This document shows positions 42,203 through 51,254 of a stretch of DNA of 64,000 nt, in pieces. Made by a program: the position numbers and the translations under genes. The notes under the pieces are model-generated. The model ran no database searches. It saw nothing but the letters and a program-made list of their open reading frames with translations, and was not told where the DNA came from. Positions within the stretch are counted from its first letter, which is position 1. Each line of letters opens with the position of its first letter. This DNA is from Streptosporangium canum (GTDB lineage Bacteria; Actinomycetota; Actinomycetes; Streptosporangiales; Streptosporangiaceae): assembly GCF_900113865.1 (NCBI RefSeq), contig NZ_FOQY01000015.1, forward strand, positions 62,001 to 126,000. Direction: 5' to 3'.

Positions 42203-43980
42203 GCCTCTGGCGCCACAGCCTGCTCACGCGACTGCTCGCGAGCTCCGTCCTGGTGGCCGTCTGCTCGATCTCGGCGACCGCCTGGCTGACCAGCCAGGGC
42301 ACCTCGGGCGCGATCCGCGAGGAGCAGGACCAGACCCTGGTCACCGACACCCGCATCAACGACACCCTGCTCGGCTACGGCGCGACCCACGCGAGCTGGG
42401 ACGGCGTCGGTCAGACGGTCCGTGACCTGGCCGGGAAGACGGGCCGCCGCATCGCGCTCACCACCGAGAACGGCGAGCCGATCGCCGACTCCAGCGGCAC
42501 CCCGCTGCCCGCCAAGCCGTCGGTGGTCGTCGATCCGCTGCGGGTGGACGTGACCTTGGTGCCGGGGGCGGCCAAGGACCGCATCGACCCCCGGGCGGTC
42601 GGGCCGTTCAAGCTCACCGCCGCGGAACGGTCCCGGCTGCGGAAGGCCGCCAACCTGGGGGTGATCTGCGCGCGCCGCAGCGGACAGGAGGCCGGCGTCG
42701 TCCTCTCCCCTTCCGGGCGTCCCTCTGTCGAGATCCCCAGCAAGAACGCCTCCGCGTCCATCGCGTGCGCCTCGAAGACGCTGAACACCCCCACCGCGAC
42801 CGAGCGCAAGGCGCTGCGCCGACTCAACCACCTGGTCAACCGGTGTCTGGTGGACCAGGGCAAGTACGAGGTCACACTCGCCCTCGACCTGTCCTGGACG
42901 CTCTTCGGGCCGCGCCCCGCCGCCGTCCCGCGCGTCCTCGACCCGCAGCCCGTCTCCGCCTGCCTGGCGGGTGCCAGGCGCGAGCAGCTCAGGGCGTATG
43001 TCGCGCCCGCGGCCCTGCTCTATCTCGGCTCCTCGGCGCAGGCGCCCTCCGCCGAGCTGCCCTCGGCCGGGGTGGCGCGCATCGCGGGCACCGCGCTGGT
43101 CGTGCTGCTGTTCGCGGTCGCGGTGAGCGTCGTGGTCGCCACCCGGCTGGTCCGGCCGGTGCGGGCGCTGACCGAGGCGGCCCAGCGGATGGGGCAGGGC
43201 GACAGCTCCGCCCGCGTCGCGGTGACGGCCACGGGTGAGGTGGGCGAGCTGTCGGAGGCGTTCAACAGGATGTCGGAGCATCTGGAGCGGATGGAGGCGC
43301 AGCGCAAGGCCATGGTCAGCGACGTCTCCCACGAGCTCCGTACTCCGCTGAGCAACCTGCGCGGCTGGATGGAGGCCGCCCAGGACGGCGTCGCGGAGCT
43401 GGACCCCGAGCTGATCGCCTCGCTGGTGGAGGAGATCCTGCTGCTCCAGCACATCGTCGACGACCTGCAGGAGCTGGCTCTCGCGGACGCGGGCAAGCTG
43501 CGGCTGCATCCCGAGCCGGTGAACGTGGCCGACCTGCTCGACCAGATCGCCACGGCGCATCGCGGCCGCGCCGACTCCGCCGGCCTCACCCTGACGGCCC
43601 ACACCGCCGGCGACCCCGGACTCCTCGCCGACCGGGTACGGCTGCGCCAGGCCGTGGGGAACCTGGTGAGCAACGCCGTGCACTACACGCCGCCGGGCGG
43701 GCGGATCGCGCTGCGCGGCCGTCTCGCGGACGGGCACGTCCTGATCGAGGTGGCCGACACCGGCGTCGGCATCGCTCCCGAGCACCTTCCCCATGTCTTC
43801 GACCGGTTCTGGCGGGAGGAGAAGTCACGGAACCGGCGGACCGGCGGCAGCGGGCTCGGGCTCGCCATCGTCCGGAATCTGGCCGAGGCCCACCAGGGGA
43901 CCGTGAGCGTCGTGAGCACCCCGGGCGAGGGCGCCGTCTTCACGCTGCGGCTGCCGGTCGAACCGGATCTGCCGACATAA
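42199..43980 (+). CDS. BaeS/CpxA-like sensor histidine kinase
   Basis: 593 residues. A membrane helix at about 8-32 and another at about 287-315 flank an extracellular sensing region of about 250 residues that contains six cysteines. HAMP follows (RLVRPVRALTEAAQRM). His378 in DVSHELRTPL is the phosphorylation site. ATPase boxes are NLVSNAVHYT, DTGVGIAPEHL, VFDRFWRE and GGSGLGLAIV. It pairs with the regulator upstream through a 4-base overlap. The cysteine-rich sensor suggests a cell-envelope or redox signal; the ligand is unknown. Confidence 0.93.
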   Translation: MSLWRHSLLTRLLASSVLVAVCSISATAWLTSQGTSGAIREEQDQTLVTDTRINDTLLGYGATHASWDGVGQTVRDLAGKTGRRIALTTENGEPIADSSGTPLPAKPSVVVDPLRVDVTLVPGAAKDRIDPRAVGPFKLTAAERSRLRKAANLGVICARRSGQEAGVVLSPSGRPSVEIPSKNASASIACASKTLNTPTATERKALRRLNHLVNRCLVDQGKYEVTLALDLSWTLFGPRPAAVPRVLDPQPVSACLAGARREQLRAYVAPAALLYLGSSAQAPSAELPSAGVARIAGTALVVLLFAVAVSVVVATRLVRPVRALTEAAQRMGQGDSSARVAVTATGEVGELSEAFNRMSEHLERMEAQRKAMVSDVSHELRTPLSNLRGWMEAAQDGVAELDPELIASLVEEILLLQHIVDDLQELALADAGKLRLHPEPVNVADLLDQIATAHRGRADSAGLTLTAHTAGDPGLLADRVRLRQAVGNLVSNAVHYTPPGGRIALRGRLADGHVLIEVADTGVGIAPEHLPHVFDRFWREEKSRNRRTGGSGLGLAIVRNLAEAHQGTVSVVSTPGEGAVFTLRLPVEPDLPT

Positions 43981-44078
43981 GCAGAGTAAGCAGATCTTGA
44001 TCCGGCATTACCCGCACAAGACCGCGAAAGTCTCTCTAAGATCAATTAACGACGAATACCGAAGAATCGGGGAGAAGC

Positions 44079-44882
44079 GTGGACAGTCAGGCCGCGCCGG
44101 ACGGGGTGGACCCGAACGTGCCCAATGTCGCCCGGATGTACGACTACTACCTGGACGGCAAGGACAACTTCGCCGCCGACCGGGCCGCGGCCGAACAGAT
44201 CCTGAAACTCTTCCCGGAGACCCGGGACTCCGCGCGGGAGAACAGGGCGTTTCTCTCGCGTGCCGTACGCCACCTGGTCGAGTCGGGCGTCCGGCAGATC
44301 GTGGACCTGGGGTCCGGGCTGCCCACGCAGGGCAACACGCATGAGGTCGCGCACGGGGTCGCACCCGACACCCGTGTGATCTACGTGGACTACGACCCCG
44401 TCGTGTGCGCGCACGGCCGGGCGCTCCTGGCGGACGGCGAGAACATCACCATCGTCCAGGCCGACGCGCGTGACCCGGAGAAGCTGCTGGTCGCGCTGCG
44501 CGAGCACGTCGACTTCGACCGGCCCGTGGCGTTCCTGATGCTGGCCATCCTGCACTTCATCCCGGACGAGAGCTCCGACGGCGCGGGCGCCTACGAGATC
44601 GTCCAGCGGCTGTGCGAGGCGAGCACGCCGGGCAGTTACCTCGTGCTCAGCCACGCCATCGACGCCAAGCCGGACACCACGCCGGAGGCCCTGGAGATCT
44701 ACAACCGCGCCACCGCGGCGCTGAGCCTGCGCACGCACGCGGAGATCACCCGCTTCTTCGACGGTTACGAGCTGGTCGAACCCGGCCTGGTGTTCCCCAA
44801 GGACTGGCGCCCCGACGACCAGCCGCTGATCGGCGCGGAGAGCACCTCGATCGGCTACTCCGGGGTGGGCCGCAAGCCGTAG
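44079..44882 (+). CDS. SAM-dependent methyltransferase, DUF574 type
   Basis: 267 residues. VPNVARMYDYYLDGKDNFAAD is the characteristic start of the actinobacterial DUF574/Methyltransf_19 family. QIVDLGSGLPTQGNTHEVA is SAM motif I, VIYVDYDPVV motif II, and GYSGVGRKP closes the fold. The family is abundant in streptomycete-like genomes and often sits near regulatory genes; substrates are mostly unknown. GGGGAGAAGC precedes GTG 44079. It is monocistronic here. Confidence 0.93.
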   Translation: MDSQAAPDGVDPNVPNVARMYDYYLDGKDNFAADRAAAEQILKLFPETRDSARENRAFLSRAVRHLVESGVRQIVDLGSGLPTQGNTHEVAHGVAPDTRVIYVDYDPVVCAHGRALLADGENITIVQADARDPEKLLVALREHVDFDRPVAFLMLAILHFIPDESSDGAGAYEIVQRLCEASTPGSYLVLSHAIDAKPDTTPEALEIYNRATAALSLRTHAEITRFFDGYELVEPGLVFPKDWRPDDQPLIGAESTSIGYSGVGRKP

Positions 44883-45110
44883 TGCCGCGTTCCCCGCAGG
44901 AACGGGTGGGCGGAGTGATTCCGGCGGGAGCGGGAGCCGGAGTCACCCCGCTCCGTGGACGGGCGCGGGCGTCGAGCCGGGCGGCACCCCCGCACCGGCG
45001 GACCCGCACCCGCGCCGCCCGGGGAGCCCGTGTACGCCGTCCCGGGATGCCCGTCCCCCCGCGCCGTCCGGAGAGCCCGCGCCGTCCGGGGAGCCCGTGT
45101 CAGCGCGTCG
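44883..45110. repeat. GC-rich spacer with short repeats (GAGCCCGTG / CGCCGTCCGGGGAGCCCG)
   Basis: CCGGGGAGCCCGTGT and related units recur three times between about 45015 and 45100. The spacer separates two convergent genes. No coding potential beyond GC shadow is apparent. Confidence 0.5.
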
Positions 45111-45572
45111 TCAGGGCAGGACCAGCTCGATGACCTTGACGGCCATCGGGCCCGCCGGGTCGTAGACGACCTTCACCGGCATCCTGTCCTTGCGGAGCCG
45201 GTTGTACAGGTCGATGGGGTCGCACACCTTGGTGCCCAGGGCGTTCTTGTCCGCGGTGTCGTACGGGTACCCGGCCGTCGCCCTGCCGCACTTCTTGTTG
45301 ACCTGGCGGAAGATCAGCCCCTCGGTGTAGTCGATCCGGATGGGGCGGCCGTTCTTCCTGCTCAGCTCCCATGCGATGCCGGGGCCGTCGCCGACCGTGG
45401 TCCGGGTGGCCCGGTACGGCGTGACGATCATCGCCGAGTCGCCGGACTTCTTCGCCCAGCCGTACACGGTCTTGAGCGGCGCCTGGCGCTCGGCGGCGGC
45501 CATCGCGGGCGCGGCGAACGAGGACAGCAGGGCGGCGACGGCGCACACCGCGGCCAGGGATGATCTGTTCAC
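45111..45572 (-). CDS. Small secreted protein of unknown function
   Basis: 153 residues. GTG 45572 follows GGAGAA at 4 bases and opens a signal peptide (VNRSSLAAVCAVAALLSSFAAPAMA). The mature part (TVYGWAKKSG, WELSRKNGRPIRIDY, VNKKCGRATAGYPYD, ALGTKVCDPIDLYNRL) has two cysteines and is rich in basic residues. I recognise no family. It may bind the wall or be an exported inhibitor; there is no partner gene to guide a guess. Confidence 0.6.
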   Translation of the reverse strand: MNRSSLAAVCAVAALLSSFAAPAMAAAERQAPLKTVYGWAKKSGDSAMIVTPYRATRTTVGDGPGIAWELSRKNGRPIRIDYTEGLIFRQVNKKCGRATAGYPYDTADKNALGTKVCDPIDLYNRLRKDRMPVKVVYDPAGPMAVKVIELVLP

Positions 45573-45623
45573 GTCTTCTCCGATCATGGGATGGCGACCA
45601 TCGTGACACCTCACGGTCCGCAC

Positions 45624-45894
45624 TCAAAGGGCGCGAGTGTCGTGATTCATCCCATACCTCAGCAGCGCAACATTCGCGCGGAATGACGTGTCATACATGG
45701 TTCGGCAATGCGGGGCGTGGGCCAGCTGGGGAGGCATCACCGGCCGCTGCCCGCCTCTTCCGTCGTGTTCTCCGCTCGGCATGAACGGCACCCGAATTTG
45801 TGCGCTTGCACGATGCGTATGCGCAACTCGTGTGCGCAAGACGCTCGTGCTAAAACCGGGTGTCGCGGCAGGCGGGCGAAGTAACATCCCCGGT
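45624..45894. other. Intergenic region upstream of TetR gene with TGCGCAA repeats
   Basis: TGCGC-type motifs (TTGTGCGC, TTGCAC, ATGCGCAA, TGTGCGCAAG) recur between 45798 and 45845. Two are the direct repeat TGCGCAA. TAACAT at 45882 may be a -10 element, 13 bases before the TetR ATG. No gene is evident. Confidence 0.4.
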
Positions 45895-46539
45895 ATGGGA
45901 AATCGTGAGGATCTGCTCGCCGGCGCCAGGCGCTGCCTGGAGGAGAAGGGGTGGGCGCGGACGACCGTCCGCGACATCTCGGCCGCCTCCGGAGGGGTCA
46001 GCATGGCGGCCATCGGCTACCACTTCGGTTCCCGAGAGGCACTGCTGAACGCTGCGCTCATCCAGGCGATCGACGAATGGGGCACCGAGACCGGGCGCAC
46101 ACTGGCCGCCTACGGTGACCCCGACTCCACTGCGGCGGAGCAGTACGAGGCCATGTGGTCGCAGATGATCGAGTCGTTCACCGCGCACCGGAAGCTCTGG
46201 CTCGCCAGCGTCGAGGCGCTCCTGCAGGCCGAGCACTCCCCCGAGCTGCGGGAGTATCTGGCCGGCTCCCAGCAGGAAGGACGCCGCGGGCTGGCGGCGA
46301 CGCTGCGGGGCGTCCCGGAGGACGAGCTCCAGGACTCCACCGTGCGCACCCTCGGCTCGGTGCAGATGGCGCTGCTCTCCGGCGTGATGGTGCAGTGGCT
46401 GACCGACCCCGAGTGGTCGCCGTCCGGGCCCGAGGTGCTGGAGGGCCTGCGGGCCATCGTGGCGGGCATCGGTCCGGCCGGGGGGAGGGCTCCCGATGAA
46501 TCCGGGACCACTGGTGTCCCGGATTCGCCAGGGGTGTAG
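45895..46539 (+). CDS. TetR-family regulator
   Basis: 214 residues. NREDLLAGARRCLEEKGW, HTH VRDISAASGGVSMAAIGYHFGSREALL, then a helical ligand domain (AIDEWGTETGRTLAAYG; WLTDPEWSP near the end). The HTH recognition helix GGVSMAAIGYHF belongs to the branch that often regulates multidrug or lipid genes. The ATG has no strong ribosome-binding site and may be leaderless. Both neighbours are on the opposite strand, so the regulon is unknown. Confidence 0.9.
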   Translation: MGNREDLLAGARRCLEEKGWARTTVRDISAASGGVSMAAIGYHFGSREALLNAALIQAIDEWGTETGRTLAAYGDPDSTAAEQYEAMWSQMIESFTAHRKLWLASVEALLQAEHSPELREYLAGSQQEGRRGLAATLRGVPEDELQDSTVRTLGSVQMALLSGVMVQWLTDPEWSPSGPEVLEGLRAIVAGIGPAGGRAPDESGTTGVPDSPGV

Positions 46540-46583
46540 CCGCTTTCACCGGGAGCGTAGCCGTACCGTCACGGTCGGTGCGG

Positions 46584-47183
46584 TCAGCGGGCGCCGGGGA
46601 CGGCGATCTCCCGCTCCTTGAAGTCGTAGCCGTTTTTGGCGGCGTGCTGCCGCAGGGCGTCGAAGGCGTTCTTGCCGGCGGCGAGGTCGGCCTCGGTGGC
46701 CGTGCCGTTCCTCAGTTTGCCGGTGAGTTCGGAGAAGCTGTCGCTGACCGCCTGGACGCCCTTGCACAGCGTCGGGTTGGCCGCGGCGAAGCGCTTGGCG
46801 ACCTTCAACTCGTGGAGGGCGAAGGCGCCGGCCACGGCCGCCTTCACGAAAGTGCGCTTGCGCTTCTCCGCTCCGGCTTTGAAGCCGCCGCTCCGCAGCG
46901 GCTTGTAGATGTAGCGGTAGAACGCCCCCAGCGCGAGGCCCGCGTGCAGCGCGAAGCGCGTCTTGGCGAACCGCTTGGTGTTGCCCGTGGCCGGGCATTC
47001 CTCGCTGCTCTCCGGGACGGCGCCCGCCGCCGGTGGGTCGCTCGCAGCCCCGGGATGCGTGGGCGCCGCGGCCGGGGGCGTCGCCGGAGCGGCCTGCCTG
47101 GCATCCCCGCAGCCGCCGATCAGCGCTACCGCCAGCATGACCGCCACCGGGACGGCGGCGAACCGAGCTCTCCGTGCAGACAT
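46584..47183 (-). CDS. Lipoprotein of unknown function
   Basis: About 199 residues. A type II signal sequence ends in LIGGC. An Ala/Pro-rich stalk leads to a compact helical domain (ECPATGNTKRFAKTRFALHAG, RYIYKPLRSGGFK, LHELKVAKRFAA, CKGVQAVSDSFSELTGKL). Two cysteines are conserved-looking. It should be anchored outside the membrane. ATG 47183 follows GGGGGAAGAG; ATG 47195 is possible. No family is recognised; it is convergent with the TetR gene. Confidence 0.65.
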   Translation of the reverse strand: MSARRARFAAVPVAVMLAVALIGGCGDARQAAPATPPAAAPTHPGAASDPPAAGAVPESSEECPATGNTKRFAKTRFALHAGLALGAFYRYIYKPLRSGGFKAGAEKRKRTFVKAAVAGAFALHELKVAKRFAAANPTLCKGVQAVSDSFSELTGKLRNGTATEADLAAGKNAFDALRQHAAKNGYDFKEREIAVPGAR

Positions 47184-47440
47184 CTCTTCCCCCATGCGAC
47201 TTTCATGGCGCCACGATCTACCCCCTCCCCGTTCCCTCCGTAGTCGCGTCGACACACTTCGCGACGGCTGGAGGTCCGGCGCGGCGACGGTGACGCGGAC
47301 GCCCGGCCGGGGGCGTCACCGGTGACCGGGAGTACTACCGTGACAGGGCCGGACTACCGCGACAGTGCCGGCTCGCCGCCCCGGACGGACGGGGACGCGA
47401 GGCGGCGACTTCCATTCCGGCACGGAAGGCATGATGAGCC

Positions 47441-48061
47441 ATGGCTGAGCGCAAGTACGGCGAGCCTGCGCCCGAGACCCACACGACCATCCGGTCGGCG
47501 GACTGGGACAGCGAGGACCTGTCCGGCCAGAACCACGAACGGGTCGCCTTCGTCAATGTGGACATGACCGAGGCGTCGAGCCGGGGCGCGGTCTTCCACG
47601 AGTGCACCTTCAGCGGGGTCCGGTTCAACGCGTCGGTGCACTCCGACACCGCGTTCACGAACTGCGTCTTCAAGCGGTGCACGTTCTTCGACGCCGCCTT
47701 CACCGGCTGCAAGTTCGTCGGCAGCGTGTTCGACGGCTGCAGCTTCGACCTTCTCAAGGTCGAGGGCGGCGACTGGTCGTTCGTCGGGCTTCCGGGGGCC
47801 GACCTGCACAGCGCTTCCTTCCGGGACGTGCGGATGCGCGAGGCCGACCTCACCGGTGCGCGCGGCGCGGGGGTCACCCTACGGGGGGTCGACCTGTCGG
47901 GCGCCTCGCTGGACAGGGCCGACCTCTCCCGCGGCGACCTGCGCGGGAGCGACCTGTCCTCCCTGGACCCCCGCGCCGTCAAGCTGAAGGACGCGGTGAT
48001 CGACATCCCGCAGGCCGTAGTGATCGCCACCCTCCTGGGCCTGCAGGTGCGCTCCGACTGA
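47441..48061 (+). CDS. Pentapeptide-repeat protein
   Basis: 206 residues. From about residue 35 the chain is built of A(D/N)LXX-type pentapeptides: VAFVNVDMTEASSRGAVF, TFSGVRFNASV, AFTGCKFVGSVF, ADLTGARGAGVTL, VDLSGASLDRADLS. This gives a right-handed quadrilateral helix. Some members (Qnr, MfpA) mimic DNA and protect gyrase. Cysteines at several repeat positions (CTFSG, CVFKRC) are like MfpA/Qnr. Whether this one targets gyrase is unknown. It is an isolated gene. Confidence 0.9.
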   Translation: MAERKYGEPAPETHTTIRSADWDSEDLSGQNHERVAFVNVDMTEASSRGAVFHECTFSGVRFNASVHSDTAFTNCVFKRCTFFDAAFTGCKFVGSVFDGCSFDLLKVEGGDWSFVGLPGADLHSASFRDVRMREADLTGARGAGVTLRGVDLSGASLDRADLSRGDLRGSDLSSLDPRAVKLKDAVIDIPQAVVIATLLGLQVRSD

Positions 48062-48211
48062 GCCGGCCGGGGCGCCGCGCCTTCCGACGGCGACCGGCGT
48101 CACCCGGCAACCGGCAACCAACGACCGGCGACCGGCGTGCCGGACCCGTCACCGCACCGGGAGGGCGGGCCCGGCGGTCTGCCTCACACCCGTGCCACTA
48201 CGCTCGATACC

Positions 48212-48751
48212 ATGTTCGACCAGCCTGTATGCCACTGTCTCCTGTGCGTCGAGCGCGACGTGGAGCTCGACGAGGCCGACCTCAGCACGATGCGGCACGT
48301 CCGGGAACGCGGCTGGGGAATCATCATGATCCCGGAGGATGAGGACGGGCCGGGGTGGGCGTTCACCGTCGGCCTGTGGCACACGTTCCGCTCGCCCGAG
48401 GCGGCGATGTTCGGGCTCCGGGTCGAGGTGATGAAGAACTGCCTGAACACCCTGGCCGACGGGATCGCCGCCGGTCGCCATCTCGTCGCCGACCAGGCAC
48501 GGGACGACGTCATCAGGAACTACTCCGTCGTCACGAAGACCGTGGACACGAGCTGGTACCGATCGCTGTTCGGCATGGCCCTGCACTTCTACCAGGAGCC
48601 TCCGCTGCCCTTCATGGAGGTCGTCTGGCCCGACGCCGGCGGCCGGTATCCCTGGGAACCCGGAGCTGCGCCGAGGCTGCGTGAGCTCCAGCCGTCGCTG
48701 TGGATCCCCAAGGACGACCACGCCCCGGGCCCCTGGACGAAACTGCCGTGA
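48212..48751 (+). CDS. DUF4262-family protein
   Basis: 179 residues. CHCLLCVERDVE is a small Cys/His cluster, then GWGIIMIPEDEDGPGWAFTVGLWHTF, VEVMKNCLNTLAD and FMEVVWPDAGGRYPWE, the standard DUF4262 block order. Function unknown; members often sit near type VI or other effector genes, not here. ATG 48212 is used since the upstream GTG frame is spacer-like. A small gene follows. Confidence 0.85.
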   Translation: MFDQPVCHCLLCVERDVELDEADLSTMRHVRERGWGIIMIPEDEDGPGWAFTVGLWHTFRSPEAAMFGLRVEVMKNCLNTLADGIAAGRHLVADQARDDVIRNYSVVTKTVDTSWYRSLFGMALHFYQEPPLPFMEVVWPDAGGRYPWEPGAAPRLRELQPSLWIPKDDHAPGPWTKLP

Positions 48752-48853
48752 AGAACGTCCGGGCCACCCCCGGCCGGGGAGCCCGCCCTCGCGCCGGAGC
48801 GTGCCGGAGGATACTGTCGGCACCGGGTTTGCCGATGATCCGGAAGAGGAACC

Positions 48854-49138
48854 ATGGCGGCGGAGTTCGAGCTCGGCGACTACATCCTGGTGCAGGACGG
48901 CAGGACTTTCGAGATCTTCCACCGGTCGTCGTCGGAGAGCATCCGATACCACGTGGCGTTTCTCGGGGTGGACGTGGAGCCGCGCGGTGACGAGTTCAGG
49001 GTCCGCCTCGGCGCCAGGCACGGCGACGACCAGATCCTCGGCGGGGTACGGCTGAGCATGGACCCGGAGCGGTTCGCGCGTTTCCGCGAGTTCATGGCTC
49101 TGGCGATCGCGGCTCGCGACCGCACCGGCACCCCGTAG
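48854..49138 (+). CDS. Small conserved hypothetical protein
   Basis: 94 residues. MAAEFELGDYILVQDGRTF, strands IRYHVAFLGVDVEP and FRVRLGARHG, ending in a helix FARFREFMALAIAARDR. No membrane or signal segment. GAGGAA lies 4 bases before the ATG. A beta-rich fold with a terminal helix is likely. I recognise no family. Confidence 0.65.
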   Translation: MAAEFELGDYILVQDGRTFEIFHRSSSESIRYHVAFLGVDVEPRGDEFRVRLGARHGDDQILGGVRLSMDPERFARFREFMALAIAARDRTGTP

Positions 49139-49218
49139 ACCGGGCCGTTCAACCCGCCCGCCACCGGGTCCGCCTCCGCGAAACCTGATCCCGGGGAGCG
49201 TTCCATATCCGTAAGTGA

Positions 49219-49247
49219 TTGATAAGACACAGATCGTTATCTACGAT
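49219..49247 (+). promoter_or_regulatory. Promoter with leaderless start for the MetE-like gene
   Basis: TTGATA (49219-49224) and TACGAT (49242-49247) are separated by 17 bases. Transcription should begin about 7 bases later, exactly at ATG 49254, so the mRNA would be leaderless. ATCGT-N5-ACGAT (49233-49247) is a palindrome overlapping the -10 and could be an operator. Confidence 0.65.
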
Positions 49248-49253
49248 CCCGGC

Positions 49254-50318
49254 ATGGGCATCCCTACCGAACCGATCGGCAGCATCCCCCGTCCCCCCGC
49301 GCTGCTGGCCGCGCTGACCGACCACGCCGCAGGCCGGATCAGTGACGCCGAGCTGGCCGCGCGGCAGGCCGAAGCCGTCGCCGACACCATCACGCGACTG
49401 GAGCAGCTCGGCTGCCCGGTCCTCGTCGACGGCGAGCAGTCCAAACCCAGCTTCGTCACCTATCCGATCGCCGGGCTGGACGGCCTCAGTCCAGACGGGG
49501 CGGTCATCCCGTTCGCCGACGGGCACACCCGGCAGTTGCCGCACCTGACCTCCGGCCCGTTCCGCTACCGCGTCCACGCCGCGGAGTATCTGCGGGAGGC
49601 CCGGCGCCACACCCGCCTGCCGGTCAAGCAGGCGGTCATCGCCCCGTCGGCGCTGAGCCTGCTCTATCCGGCCGCCGGCATCGCCGGTTACCCCCGCAAG
49701 GTCTTCCTGGACGATCTGATCGCCGAGGCCGAGGCCGACATCCGCGGCTGCCTGGACGCGGGCGCGCACGCCGTACAGCTGGACTTCACCGAGGGACGGC
49801 TGTCGCTCAAGCTCGATCCCAGCGGCGGGCTGCTGGAAGACTTCATCGCCCTCAACAACCAGGTGCTGGAGCGCTTCAGCACGGCCGAGCGGGCCCGGAT
49901 CGGCGTGCACACCTGCCCCGGCGGCGACCAGGACTCCACCCACAGCGCCGACGTCGACTACGGCGGCCTGCTGCCCCGGCTCCTCCGGCTGCAGGCCGGC
50001 AACTTCTACGTCCAGCTGGCCGGCGAGCCCGACCCGGCCCGGGTGCTGGACGTCATCGGCGCCCACCTGCGTCCCGGGACCAGGGTCTTCATCGGGGTGA
50101 CCGATCCGATCGACCCCGAGGTGGAGACCCCCGAGCAGGTGCGTGACCGAGTGCTGCGGGCGGCCCGCCACATCCCGGTCGAGCGGCTGGGCACCTGTGA
50201 CGACTGCGGGTTCTCCCCGTTCGCCGACGACACCTCCACCTCCCGCGAGGTCGCCTTCGCCAAGATCGCCGCCCGGATACGGGGGACCGCGCTCGCCGCC
50301 GAGGCCCTGGGCGTCTGA
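49254..50318 (+). CDS. MetE C-terminal-like methyltransferase (cobalamin-independent methionine synthase family)
   Basis: 354 residues. It starts with PIGSIPRPPALLAAL and contains the zinc set HTCPGG (His and Cys) and DCGFSPF (second Cys), with KPSFVTYPIAGLDG and DFTEGRL in the substrate barrel. It is a single-barrel protein without the MetE N-terminal half, as in archaeal and MetE-like enzymes that move methyl groups to thiols. The methyl donor is unclear. ATG 49254 coincides with the predicted transcription start, so initiation is probably leaderless; GTG 49215 is upstream of the promoter and rejected. Confidence 0.88.
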   Translation: MGIPTEPIGSIPRPPALLAALTDHAAGRISDAELAARQAEAVADTITRLEQLGCPVLVDGEQSKPSFVTYPIAGLDGLSPDGAVIPFADGHTRQLPHLTSGPFRYRVHAAEYLREARRHTRLPVKQAVIAPSALSLLYPAAGIAGYPRKVFLDDLIAEAEADIRGCLDAGAHAVQLDFTEGRLSLKLDPSGGLLEDFIALNNQVLERFSTAERARIGVHTCPGGDQDSTHSADVDYGGLLPRLLRLQAGNFYVQLAGEPDPARVLDVIGAHLRPGTRVFIGVTDPIDPEVETPEQVRDRVLRAARHIPVERLGTCDDCGFSPFADDTSTSREVAFAKIAARIRGTALAAEALGV

Positions 50319-50383
50319 CCCGTCGGCCCCTACCGCCCCTGTTCCGCCTTCCGTGAGGAAGAACGGAACAGGGAACGGGCGCC

Positions 50384-50944
50384 TCAGCCCCGGGGCTCCG
50401 CGACGGGAGAGGTGGTCGTGTAGCCGTACGCGATGACCCGGTCGGCCGCCGTCGCATAGGCCGCCGGGTCCTCGGGCGCGAACGTGGCCAGGCCGTCGAC
50501 GTAGCGGTTGAACATGCAGAACGCCGCCGCGATCAGCACCGTGTCATGGATCTCCACGTCCGTCGCGCCCTCCGCGCGGGCCGCGGCGATGTGATGGTCG
50601 CCGACCTGCCGGCCGCCCTGCTGGACCGCGGCCGCGATGCCCAGCAGGGCCTTCAGTTTGGCCGAGACGGGCGCGCCGTCCGGATCGGCGCGCACCCGCT
50701 CCACCAGCGCCATCCCCTCCGGCAGCTGAGCGGCGGCGAAGGCCGCGTGTGAGGAGGTGCAGAACCGGCACTCGTTCAGTCCCGACACGTACGTCGCGAT
50801 CAGTTCGCGCTCCCCGCGCGACAGGGTGCTCTCCCCGCGGAGCAGCACCTCGGCCAGATCGTTCAGCGGGCGGGCCGTCTCCGGGCGGAACCTCAGCAGT
50901 CCGCGGATCCCCGGCTCGTCGGTGTTCAACGTGATGTGTGGCAT
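50384..50944 (-). CDS. AhpD-like carboxymuconolactone-decarboxylase family protein
   Basis: 186 residues. The redox CxxC pair lies in ECRFCTSSHAAF, with ELIATYVSGLNE before it and DTVLIAAAFCMFNRYVDG later, the AhpD/peroxidase-associated pattern. It can reduce peroxides or partner a peroxiredoxin in the cytoplasm. AAGGAGC precedes the ATG by 6 bases. It is not coupled to a peroxiredoxin gene here. Confidence 0.9.
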   Translation of the reverse strand: MPHITLNTDEPGIRGLLRFRPETARPLNDLAEVLLRGESTLSRGERELIATYVSGLNECRFCTSSHAAFAAAQLPEGMALVERVRADPDGAPVSAKLKALLGIAAAVQQGGRQVGDHHIAAARAEGATDVEIHDTVLIAAAFCMFNRYVDGLATFAPEDPAAYATAADRVIAYGYTTTSPVAEPRG

Positions 50945-51254
50945 GAACGCTCCTTATGGCCATGACGGAGGAGAAGTGTCCTTGCGGCCGCAATGAAAGA
51001 TCCATTCGGCAGTCACTCACGATCGCCGAGCCGTCGTCCGCCGTCAATGGTCAATTCCCGCCGAGCCTCCCACCGCCGCACATCGGAGCGTCCCACCGCC
51101 GAGCTGTCCTCCGGCACAACCGCCTCCGCCGACTGAGGCGCCCGCCGCCGGGCTCCGGGAGACAGCTCGGCGGCCTCCGCGAAACAATGCGAAAAAGGGG
51201 TGAAACAGCGCCACCTGCCGGTGGTCCCGGTCGCCTGTCTGGCCGCCGCGCCGG
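50945..51254. other. GC-rich intergenic region
   Basis: Between the AhpD-like start and the kinase stop on the same strand. CCTCCCACCGCCGCACATCGG and similar CCGCCG-rich stretches dominate. I see no gene, hairpin with a T-run, or repeat worth naming. Confidence 0.4.
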
